Assembly (NCBI GenBank): GCA_022571845.1
Contig: JACZXB010000007.1
Coordinates: 108,195 to 172,194 of the forward strand
DNA length: 64,000 bases
Direction of reading: 5' to 3'
Origin: Candidatus Zixiibacteriota bacterium
GTDB lineage: Bacteria > Zixibacteria > MSB-5A5 > GN15 > FEB-12
Part shown: in pieces, positions 37,796 to 45,823 of the stretch
Numbering within the stretch: the first letter of the stretch is position 1
Layout: the number at the start of each line of letters is the position of its first letter
Notes under the pieces: generated by a model
What the model was told of the DNA's origin: nothing
The model's database searches: none
The model's input: only the letters and a program-made list of their open reading frames with translations
Made by a program: the position numbers and the translations under genes

Positions 37796-38911
37796 ATGAA
37801 TTTCAAATCGTTTCTGCTAACAATTGTTGCCGTAACATTCGTCTGCAATCCTTGTTTTGCCGACCCGGCCGATTCCCTGGTCAAAATTACCAAATGGGAA
37901 TACCAAGACGGCGGCAATGAGCACACTTATGCCATTTTGAAACAAATATTAATCTGGGACTCTGCCAATGTACTTGTTCCCACAATATTACGATTTGGTG
38001 AACCGGGGTATTTAGCGAGTATCACTTCACTGGGAGAAAATGACTTTATTCAGTATCAGTTGCTTGAGGGAATGGAGCCACAACCATCCATAGCTGATCA
38101 GTATTTTACTGGCGGCATATATGAAAACGATGAATGGTTCTGGCAAACGGGAGAGCCGTTTGTCTATACAAACTGGGCGCCGCCCGAGCCCAATAACATT
38201 GGCATTGAAACTGTAACTTCAATCTGGGGATACGGTGAAACCGATCCAAGAAAACCTGCCGGAAAATGGAATAACACACTTCCCAATCATGACGTTAACC
38301 CATATATACACCAATGGTCAGTAGTTGAATGGGACGAACCTGATACGACCAAGGCAGTGATGAGCCCCGAGCTTTTATATGCCGCGATGTCAAATAGTAT
38401 AGAGCCGACTTACATTTTTATATATTTAGGCAATCTCGAGGGCGGCCATTCCGCATACAATGTTAATTTGAGCAGCTTGATTATCAACGGAAGTATTATT
38501 CCATCGTCGATTCAGATAATTCCTTCACACCCTCGATTTAAAAGTGAGGTAGTTGAAATGCAAGTCGATGTCGCTTTTCTTCTTGCGGGCTATGGCTTGC
38601 TTTGGAATACGACAGAACAAGTGTATACGGTAGAAGGGATTTTCGATGACGACATTACCTTTTCAAATGAGGCATTGTTTACAGTTGTTGGACACATTTC
38701 GGGCGATGTTAATCTCGACGGCTCCGCTGATATCGCTGACCTGATATATCTTGTAGATTACATATTCCGCGGCGGACCAGAACCTGAATCCTCTGAGACA
38801 AGTGATGTCGATGGTTCATGCGGTAACGTTAATATAGGCGATCTTACATATTACGTTGATTTTGTATTCCGAGGCGGACCACCACCCGTACCAGGCTGTA
38901 CTGAGAATTAG
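37796..38911 (+). CDS. Secreted C-type-lectin-like protein with dockerin
   Basis: Start set at the ATG preceded by GGAAAGAGAG, giving a clean signal peptide (MNFKSFLLTIVAVTF... CFADP); an upstream in-frame ATG would spoil it. Residues ~45-180 resemble a C-type lectin-like fold: 'GYLASITSLGENDFI', 'DEWFWQTGEPFVYTNW' and 'PEPNN'. The C-terminal ~70 residues are a dockerin pair (GDVNLDGSADIADLIYLVDY, GNVNIGDLTYYVDFVFRGG). It is probably a carbohydrate- or protein-binding surface component. Confidence 0.75.
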   Translation: MNFKSFLLTIVAVTFVCNPCFADPADSLVKITKWEYQDGGNEHTYAILKQILIWDSANVLVPTILRFGEPGYLASITSLGENDFIQYQLLEGMEPQPSIADQYFTGGIYENDEWFWQTGEPFVYTNWAPPEPNNIGIETVTSIWGYGETDPRKPAGKWNNTLPNHDVNPYIHQWSVVEWDEPDTTKAVMSPELLYAAMSNSIEPTYIFIYLGNLEGGHSAYNVNLSSLIINGSIIPSSIQIIPSHPRFKSEVVEMQVDVAFLLAGYGLLWNTTEQVYTVEGIFDDDITFSNEALFTVVGHISGDVNLDGSADIADLIYLVDYIFRGGPEPESSETSDVDGSCGNVNIGDLTYYVDFVFRGGPPPVPGCTEN

Positions 38912-39486
38912 AATATAATTACATTTTAATATCATTGAAGTGCCGGGTCTCGAACCAAAGATAAATTTCGAAATTTCGATTGAGTTTGAAGTGACGTCGT
39001 TTAAAACGTGAATATGACAAATTGCCTAGAAACACTTTATTGAGAATAGAGAATAATCTTGTGTTTCTTAAAATAAAGCCTGGTTTCGAAAACAGTTTTA
39101 ATTCATGTTGCCCAATCTCTCCATGATATAGGCAATTTTCTCGTTTTCTCCGCATACGACATGTTCCCTGCCTTTATAAGGCTAATTTCCGGTAGCATTT
39201 TTGGTAGTCATCAATTCTACTTCCGCCCTGGGTTTATTTACGATAACACAATCGGCAATAGTTACTTTTTTTCATTAAATTTAATAGAAAGTGCATTTGC
39301 GGGAAAATTTTATTAAATTAATTATTAGAGGTACTATATTGTACAACAACAGGTTATATGCTTAGATGGACTTACCGGGCGCTTTATTTGACATAATTTC
39401 TTGACATCATCAAGAGGGCTGCCAATATTACCGATAGTAGAGTCGTAAAAGCGACTATTGAAATGGTAGCATTTAGGTAGGAAATC
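38912..39486. other. Intergenic region with element scar
   Basis: About 575 bp without an intact gene. The left part holds the tRNA-end/recombinase-tail scar listed separately. The rest is AT-rich, with two TTGACA boxes near 39390-39415 that might drive the cytochrome operon. Confidence 0.5.
38935..39011 (+). pseudogene. Attachment-site scar: tRNA 3' end joined to serine-recombinase tail
   Basis: The left ~22 bp (38935-38956) read, on the minus strand, as a tRNA T-loop, T-stem 3' strand, acceptor strand and A discriminator. In plus orientation the frame continues GLEPKINFEISIEF to a stop at 39009-39011. This matches the tail GLEPKVILEIPIEF encoded past the left attachment site of the intact element at 49.8 kb. 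It is therefore the fossil end of a related integrated element; the rest is gone. Confidence 0.7.
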
Positions 39487-40257
39487 ATGAGGAATCAAGC
39501 AGCCAACTCCGGACCCCATATCCTCCCCCTGAGAATTTACTTAGGCGTAGCAGGAGCGCTCTTACTGCTGACCGCAATTACAATCATGGTAGCGAGAGAG
39601 GATTTCGGATCCTGGAATCTCGTAGTTGCTTTGCTCATAGCGGCAACAAAGGCAACTCTGGTGGCTCTTTTCTTCATGCATCTCAAGTATGACAACAGAA
39701 TATATTCCGTTATTTTCGTCGGGGCGATTTTATTTCTCGGCATTTTTATCACTTTTACAATGTTGGACACTCTCAATCGAGGCGATTTGAACCCATTAAC
39801 TAAAATGCCCATCAAGAAGTACGCTGCCATATATGAATCAAACGGCAGGCCCATTCCGGTAAACGAACGAATTTATGATGTTTCAGGCCGTATTGTATCA
39901 ACTGATTTCTTTTTAAATAACGGCTATGGCCCTATCAAGAAGGAATTTCTGATCGATCCCATAAACGACGAGTTGGTCTCAAAAGGTGCAACGATTTTCA
40001 ATAAAACTTGTTATCGCTGCCACCGGCTTGATGAACGATTCACGGGTCCGCCTCTCCGCGGGGTAACAGCATACAGGTCTCCTGCATTTATCATGAATAT
40101 GATTTTAAATCCTGAGGAAAATATCAGGCGTCACGCAGGTGTACGGGCATTACAGAAGCAGTATTACACAGTTATGACCAATCAAGATTTAAGTATTGAT
40201 GAAGCCAGAGCAGTCCTGGAATATCTCAGATCTGCAAATGAGAGGCATGGCGAATAA
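39487..40257 (+). CDS. Cytochrome-oxidase subunit IV-like / cytochrome c fusion
   Basis: A 256-residue protein. Residues ~15-95 hold three membrane helices in the pattern of prokaryotic COX4 subunits (KATLVALFFMHLKYD is typical). The C-terminal periplasmic part carries one heme c site CYRCH (C175, C178, H179) with a likely axial Met near residue 231. COX4 and cytochrome c are normally separate. No oxidase subunit I or II lies in this window. TAGGTAGGA precedes the ATG. It opens the six-gene electron-transfer operon. Confidence 0.75.
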   Translation: MRNQAANSGPHILPLRIYLGVAGALLLLTAITIMVAREDFGSWNLVVALLIAATKATLVALFFMHLKYDNRIYSVIFVGAILFLGIFITFTMLDTLNRGDLNPLTKMPIKKYAAIYESNGRPIPVNERIYDVSGRIVSTDFFLNNGYGPIKKEFLIDPINDELVSKGATIFNKTCYRCHRLDERFTGPPLRGVTAYRSPAFIMNMILNPEENIRRHAGVRALQKQYYTVMTNQDLSIDEARAVLEYLRSANERHGE

Positions 40258-40280
40258 AACTCTAATTAAGGAGACAATAT

Positions 40281-41576
40281 ATGAGACACACACTGACAAT
40301 TACAATAATAGGAATACTCGTTTTGGTGTCAATGGCATTAGTCAACAGACCTAATGCTATACCGGTTTTCGCCAGAAAATATGAGACGAGCTGCATAACC
40401 TGTCATACGGTTTTCCCCAAGCTAAATGCATTCGGTGAAGCTTACCGGTTAAATGGCTTCCAGTACCCTGAAGATGATGAAGATCAGACTAAAGACGAAC
40501 CGGTTTCTTTAGGCGCCGACGCCTATAAGAAAGTCTTCCCGAACGCCGTCTGGCCAAACGATATTCCCGGAACTCCGCCAATCGCAATCAGGGTAGCCTC
40601 AGGCTTTAACTACAGAAAGTCTGAGGATGTCAAAACCGAATTTTTGGCTCCTTCTTTGATTATAATGACTGCCGGAACTCTTGGAGAAAACCTGAGCTTC
40701 TATGCCGGCGCTCACTTATTTGAAGAAGGCGAAATAGGTTCGATTGACAGAGCTTTTTTTCAAATCTCTAATCTGTTTAACAATAAGCTGCCGGAACATT
40801 TTCTGAACCTGCGCATCGGCCAATTCATTCCCAATATCGTGCCGTTTGCTAATCATCGTGGTCTGGCGGTGACCCCCTACGCCTTCAATACTTACTCTGC
40901 CACGGCGGATGAGTTTGAAGTAGGTCATGCTCATGGCAGTGAATCGTTTGGAATCGAAACATTTCAGCTCGGAGTAGAGTTATCGGGCATCGCTTCCAGC
41001 AGGTTTCGCTGGGGAATGGGCTTTGTCAACGGCTCCGGAGCTGAGGCTGAAAACAGTTCAGCTAAAGACGGTTATTTCAGAGCGGCTTACAAATTCGGCG
41101 GCATGGGATTTGACGGCTCCGGTGGAACAGCTGACCCGCGCGGTCGAAATTGGATTGACAATTCGATTACATTGGGAGGGTTCACTTATTTCGGCAGTTA
41201 CCCCAATGAAGACCTGGTCGGCACCAATGATTTGACCCGGAAACGCTACGGTCTTGATTTTAATGTTATGATCCAGAACACAAATTTGTTCGGCGGCTGG
41301 ATTCGCGGTAAGGACGAAGTAGTCGAAGGCAATCTGGTTTTAGATAAAAAGTATGACCTGGGCTTTGTGGAACTTAATCAGGTCATCTATCCCTGGCTGA
41401 CAGCGTTGGGGAGATATGAAAGAGCCGATCCGGAAGCCCGAGAAAGTATCGAACGTGTTGTGGCCGGTATTGCAGCTCTCTATCGAGCCAATATAAAGTT
41501 TGTGGTCGAATCAGCAGTAGACCCGTCAGATCTGAATTTTTCTAAACTGAATGTAAGATTAGATTTTGCGTTTTAA
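40281..41576 (+). CDS. Heme c protein with outer-membrane beta-barrel
   Basis: A 431-residue protein with an N-terminal signal/anchor (about 5-22) and one heme site SCITCHTVFPKLNAFGEAYR (about residues 36-55). The remainder alternates aromatic/hydrophobic strands and ends in a Phe (KLNVRLDFAF), the mark of outer-membrane barrels. Such proteins accompany cytochrome clusters and may move electrons at the outer membrane. It follows the COX4 fusion by 23 bp. Confidence 0.7.
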   Translation: MRHTLTITIIGILVLVSMALVNRPNAIPVFARKYETSCITCHTVFPKLNAFGEAYRLNGFQYPEDDEDQTKDEPVSLGADAYKKVFPNAVWPNDIPGTPPIAIRVASGFNYRKSEDVKTEFLAPSLIIMTAGTLGENLSFYAGAHLFEEGEIGSIDRAFFQISNLFNNKLPEHFLNLRIGQFIPNIVPFANHRGLAVTPYAFNTYSATADEFEVGHAHGSESFGIETFQLGVELSGIASSRFRWGMGFVNGSGAEAENSSAKDGYFRAAYKFGGMGFDGSGGTADPRGRNWIDNSITLGGFTYFGSYPNEDLVGTNDLTRKRYGLDFNVMIQNTNLFGGWIRGKDEVVEGNLVLDKKYDLGFVELNQVIYPWLTALGRYERADPEARESIERVVAGIAALYRANIKFVVESAVDPSDLNFSKLNVRLDFAF

Positions 41577-41598
41577 CAATATAGTCAGGAGTTACAAA

Positions 41599-42711
41599 AT
41601 GTCGTTTATCAAATACACTTTAATTATAGCTTTAGTTGGAGCGTTAGCGCTAGCGTCCTGCAGCGTTGATGATAACCCGGTCTCATCGCCGGCGATGGAC
41701 ATGTCAACTGAACTGATAATTCAGTTGAACATCCAGCCAACCGACGCCCTCAGGACTGTCGAAACCTGGAACTACTGGACTGTTCCGGTCAATGTCGCCT
41801 TCGTGGCCGAAATCGGCGGAGCAGAGGCCCCAGCCGACACCGATGCCCATCACGGAATCAGCAATCCCTACCCGGTTGTTCTACTTCAAAAAGCAGCCGG
41901 AATATCAGCAGCTGATTCCGCAGATATTCTTGTCGGTTCGATAGAGCTGCCGCAGATACATATCAAAATGTCTATCGGCGCTGCCAGGAAGTTGTGGGAA
42001 ATGGAACACGGTGGTGCCTTAGTCGCACATCATGCCGAAGCTGGCTCCAACCATATTATAGTGGAGATTGCAGAGACCGCAACCGGCCACGACGCTCATG
42101 GCGGCTTAACCGTCTCTCATTGTCATGTCACCTTGATTGTGGAAAGCGCCACAGACACATTTGAAGTGCAGCTGCTGCCGGTTCAGACCACTCATGGTTT
42201 ACGTTACGAAGCAAATGCGGAATTGCCATACGACTCCTACAATCTGAGTCTGGAAATCGAACCGCCCGGATTTTTCCGTGACGAGGAGACAATGAATAAG
42301 TGGACAACCGATATGCTGGCTGCTTTTTCCGGATTTGTTTTCGACAGTCAATTTACAGGCAGCACAGTCGGTTCCACCACCTGGGTGGGGGCATCGAACG
42401 ATTCACTTAACATAACTCTCAGGGCTGGACCGGTAAAAACATATGGAGCCGTGGGCATGGGCCTGCTGCCGCAATCAGGAAACGAAACTATCAATTTTTC
42501 CTTAAAGCTCGACGACCCGACAGTCGAGGCTCACGACCAGCCTTTGGCCGGTTCAATCGTCACCTTGACAGTAATAAACGTTGAAACAGGCAGTACCACC
42601 ATAAAAACCCTGAAACCGATTTACGGTCATCATGGCTTCTACTTCGGTGAGAATATGCATTTGGGGCTTGGAGAGCATGGAGCAGATGATGGCGGTGGAG
42701 ATGGCCATTAA
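41599..42711 (+). CDS. His-rich lipoprotein
   Basis: A 370-residue lipoprotein, lipobox LALASC. The start was chosen at the ATG after CAGGAG. Multiple His clusters ('DAHHGISNPYP', 'VAHHAEAGSNH', 'GHDAHGG', 'SHCHVTL') and a Gly/His/Asp-rich C-terminus suggest metal binding. It lies in the cytochrome operon next to a cupredoxin, so a copper-handling role in the periplasm is plausible but inferred. Confidence 0.65.
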   Translation: MSFIKYTLIIALVGALALASCSVDDNPVSSPAMDMSTELIIQLNIQPTDALRTVETWNYWTVPVNVAFVAEIGGAEAPADTDAHHGISNPYPVVLLQKAAGISAADSADILVGSIELPQIHIKMSIGAARKLWEMEHGGALVAHHAEAGSNHIIVEIAETATGHDAHGGLTVSHCHVTLIVESATDTFEVQLLPVQTTHGLRYEANAELPYDSYNLSLEIEPPGFFRDEETMNKWTTDMLAAFSGFVFDSQFTGSTVGSTTWVGASNDSLNITLRAGPVKTYGAVGMGLLPQSGNETINFSLKLDDPTVEAHDQPLAGSIVTLTVINVETGSTTIKTLKPIYGHHGFYFGENMHLGLGEHGADDGGGDGH

Positions 42712-42749
42712 AATGAACAATAAAATTCTTATGAAAGTGAGGTAATAAA

Positions 42750-43355
42750 ATGAAACTGATTAAACTCTTAAGTTTCGGATTACTCCTGCTGATTTTTCAG
42801 TTTGCGAATTCAGATGCCGGAGATATAACCGGAGTGGTGAAAGCCAAGAGGAGTAAGTATTTGCCAAAAACTGTCGTTTACATTGAAAGCGCTCCGGGCA
42901 AATTCACACTCCCGGAAAAGAATCCGGTAATGGACCAAAAAAATATGATCTTTTCACCACATATACTGCCTGTCTTAGTGGGGACAACTGTTGACTTTTT
43001 AAATAGCGACGACGTCGCCCACAACGTCTTCAGTCCGGATGAATCTGCTGACAAAATGAATCTGGGAACCTGGCCAAAAGGTGAAATCAGGTCATTCACC
43101 TTCAAAAACAGCTGTGAGAAAGTCTGTGACCCGGTCTTGCTATGTAATGTTCACCCTGAAATGGAAGCATATGTGGTAGTAATCGATAATCCCTATTTTA
43201 GCAAAGCGGACGACTCTGGATTCTTTCAGATAAGCGGTGTTCCGCCCGGAAAATATAATGTCAAAGTATGGCACCCTAAACTGAAAGCGGAGGATGTCAG
43301 CATTGTTATGCCGGATTCCGGCTGCGTAGAAATTGAATTTGCTTTGAAGAAATAA
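42750..43355 (+). CDS. Cupredoxin-like periplasmic copper protein
   Basis: A 201-residue exported protein (signal peptide ending NSDAGD). A plastocyanin-like fold is shown by His in DDVAHNVFSPDE and Cys/His/Met in LCNVHPEM, the four type-1 copper ligands. The C-terminal part (SGFFQISGVPPGKYNVKVWH) is a carboxypeptidase-regulatory-like beta domain, as in methylamine-utilisation-type proteins. It likely carries electrons between the cytochromes of this operon. Confidence 0.75.
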   Translation: MKLIKLLSFGLLLLIFQFANSDAGDITGVVKAKRSKYLPKTVVYIESAPGKFTLPEKNPVMDQKNMIFSPHILPVLVGTTVDFLNSDDVAHNVFSPDESADKMNLGTWPKGEIRSFTFKNSCEKVCDPVLLCNVHPEMEAYVVVIDNPYFSKADDSGFFQISGVPPGKYNVKVWHPKLKAEDVSIVMPDSGCVEIEFALKK

Positions 43356-43429
43356 TAATTGCATTTATTATAGGAATATATCAAATAAGGCAGTCGCTTG
43401 CCGTCTGCCTTATTTGTAGAGATAATAAA

Positions 43430-45220
43430 GTGAATATTGCTCATAATCAGAAATTTTCAGTCGGGATAGTTATTGCGGCGATGACAATTCTGGCCCTGGT
43501 CAGCAGCTGCGATTTAATGAAAAACATTCCTGAAAACAGCGGCAATTTAACCTATATCGAAAAAACAATTTTCTTCAGTGAAGAGTTCAGAGCCATACCA
43601 GCTCACATGACCACAGAGTTCTGGGAAAACAGTGATTATCCTGCTGAAATGCTTGAAGCCAGTTGCGGTACCTGCCATCTATCAGAGGAAGTGCCCAAGA
43701 CGTCCTTATTAACAAAAGGACGAATTCTGTTCAGAGAGAAAGGCTGTATCAGCTGTCATAGTATTAATGACTTTTATGAGGATATAGTTGACGAATTAGG
43801 TCCCGATCTTAACGGCATCGGTAATAAAGTAAATCGCGGCTGGTTGTACCACTGGCTTAAGGATCCGCACAATTATCTCAAAAACCCAAGGATGCCAACT
43901 TTCAGACTTGATGACCAAAAATTGTTTAGTCTTATAGAATATTTGATGAGCTTAGACGACAAAGATTCTCCTCCCGTTTTCATTAAGAAGCTGCCGGCTG
44001 AAGCAGGTGACCCGGATCGCGGGGATATTCTGGTAAGAGAGTCACGTTGCATATCCTGTCATTCTATTCATGGTCGTGGCGGCACGTTTGCTCCCGAACT
44101 TGAAAGAGTCGGGGACAAAGTAAAAGAAGAGTGGCTGCCGAATTTCCTGCGTAACATCCATTATTACCAGCCGCGCAAAAAAATGCTGGCTTTTAATTTT
44201 TCCAATCAGCAGGCATTGGACATCGCGGCTTATTTTTTCGATGAGTTTACCGAAGATGACTATCTCTACCCACAAAAATTGACGGCAGCTCAGGCGGCAC
44301 TATCGAAAGAAGAGCGCCAGCAAAAAATAATTAAAGGCAAACAAATCTTCTGGGGCTACGGCTGCCGCGGATGTCATAATGTAGCCGATATTCCGAAGCT
44401 GAAAGTCGGCACCGATCTGTCAAATATCGGCAACAGGTCGGTGTCATCGTTATACTTTGGCAATAGAGACGACGTCGCTCGCAATTTGCACAACTGGCTG
44501 TTTATGAAAATCAAAAATCCGATTGCATTTGATTCCCTCTATAATATGCCCAATTTCAATCTTTCCGACGAGGAGGCGCTGGCTATTACGGTCGCTCTCC
44601 TGGGCAATAAAGAACAAGAGTACCCGCCTGAATACTTAGTTCACGAGCTGGAAAGTTCGCCTTACACTAAACCTCCGGGCAAGTTTGGAGAGCTTTTCGA
44701 ACGATATAGCTGCATCAGTTGCCACACTGTTGAAAAATATGGAGGAACTTTATCGACTGTTTCATTGACGAATGTGGGCAGTAGAGTCAAATATGAGTGG
44801 TTGAAAAACTATTTGCTTAAACCGTACGCTGTTAGACCGATTGTGACGGCCAGAATGCCTCGTTTCAGGATGACTGAACCAGATGCGATAGAAATAGCCA
44901 GATACTTAAAAGAGGTCTATGTAAGTAAAGAGATACCGAAATTTCTCGAACATGAATTGACAATCGAAGATGAAAATAAAGGCGAGAATATTTTTGACCA
45001 GCAGAAATGCGTCAGCTGCCATATTATTGACGGTAAGGGTGGCTATGTCGGGCCATCGCTTGACAATCTCGCTCAAAGACTTGAAACCGGCTGGGTCTAT
45101 AAATGGCTGCGAAATCCCCAGAAGTATCGGCCGCGTACGATTCATCCCAATTATGGCTTTAGTGAAAAAGAAGCCAAGCAATTGACTGCCTTTTTGATAG
45201 GGAAGAAGGTGGTACAATAA
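43430..45220 (+). CDS. Hexaheme cytochrome c lipoprotein
   Basis: A 596-residue lipoprotein (lipobox LVSSC) starting on GTG. Six CXXCH sites are visible: CGTCH, CISCH, CISCH, CRGCH, CISCH and CVSCH, each followed by 'G-P-D/x-L' and 'W-L/Y-x-W-L-x-x-P' elements, so it is a string of mono-heme cytochrome c domains of ~90 residues, the first site belonging to a shorter module. It should move electrons across the periplasm. The stop overlaps the next ATG (TAATG). Confidence 0.82.
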   Translation: MNIAHNQKFSVGIVIAAMTILALVSSCDLMKNIPENSGNLTYIEKTIFFSEEFRAIPAHMTTEFWENSDYPAEMLEASCGTCHLSEEVPKTSLLTKGRILFREKGCISCHSINDFYEDIVDELGPDLNGIGNKVNRGWLYHWLKDPHNYLKNPRMPTFRLDDQKLFSLIEYLMSLDDKDSPPVFIKKLPAEAGDPDRGDILVRESRCISCHSIHGRGGTFAPELERVGDKVKEEWLPNFLRNIHYYQPRKKMLAFNFSNQQALDIAAYFFDEFTEDDYLYPQKLTAAQAALSKEERQQKIIKGKQIFWGYGCRGCHNVADIPKLKVGTDLSNIGNRSVSSLYFGNRDDVARNLHNWLFMKIKNPIAFDSLYNMPNFNLSDEEALAITVALLGNKEQEYPPEYLVHELESSPYTKPPGKFGELFERYSCISCHTVEKYGGTLSTVSLTNVGSRVKYEWLKNYLLKPYAVRPIVTARMPRFRMTEPDAIEIARYLKEVYVSKEIPKFLEHELTIEDENKGENIFDQQKCVSCHIIDGKGGYVGPSLDNLAQRLETGWVYKWLRNPQKYRPRTIHPNYGFSEKEAKQLTAFLIGKKVVQ

Positions 45221-45642
45221 TGAAGTTATTCTTCCCCTTAGTAGTACTGGCAATATTTATTATTGCGCTTAGTTGCCAGAATGACAGTCCTCAGCGGGAA
45301 GATTTGGCTTTAGAGGCAGCCAGAGAATTTTTCCGGGTAACAGACGTAACAGTTGAGGATTCAAAACGTTTGTACCTGCACTATTGCTCAGTCTGTCATG
45401 GGGCTGAAGGCAAAGGTGACGGTTTTAATGCCTACAACCTCGACCCTAAACCAAGGAATTTCACTGATTCTACTTTTTTAAGTAAAGCTGACAGCGCCTA
45501 CGTAGTTAAAGTAATTGAAGGCGGCGGCAGAGCAGTCGATTTGTCAGCTATGATGCCCCCTTATGGGAAAACACTTACGGCAGAAGAAATAGAAAAGCTG
45601 GCAGAGTACGTCTTGTTTCTTTCGAGAGGTCACACAGAATAA
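45220..45642 (+). CDS. Monoheme cytochrome c lipoprotein
   Basis: A 140-residue lipoprotein (lipobox IIALSC) with one heme site YCSVCHGAEGKGDG and axial Met in AMMPPYGKTLT, the standard class I cytochrome c layout. It is translationally coupled to the hexaheme gene and closes the operon. Confidence 0.85.
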   Translation: MKLFFPLVVLAIFIIALSCQNDSPQREDLALEAAREFFRVTDVTVEDSKRLYLHYCSVCHGAEGKGDGFNAYNLDPKPRNFTDSTFLSKADSAYVVKVIEGGGRAVDLSAMMPPYGKTLTAEEIEKLAEYVLFLSRGHTE

Positions 45643-45823
45643 TTCAAACCATAAATATAACGAAAGTTTTATAGCCCATTTAGGATACATGCGTAATTAG
45701 TTATTTCAAAAGTGCTTAAGACTTGCTCCCCCTAATGGACTATTATAGAACTTTTCAGCCAGTGGTGGATTATTTTCTGAAGGCAGCCTAAAAGTCCCAA
45801 CTACATTCTTTAGCCAAATTCGG

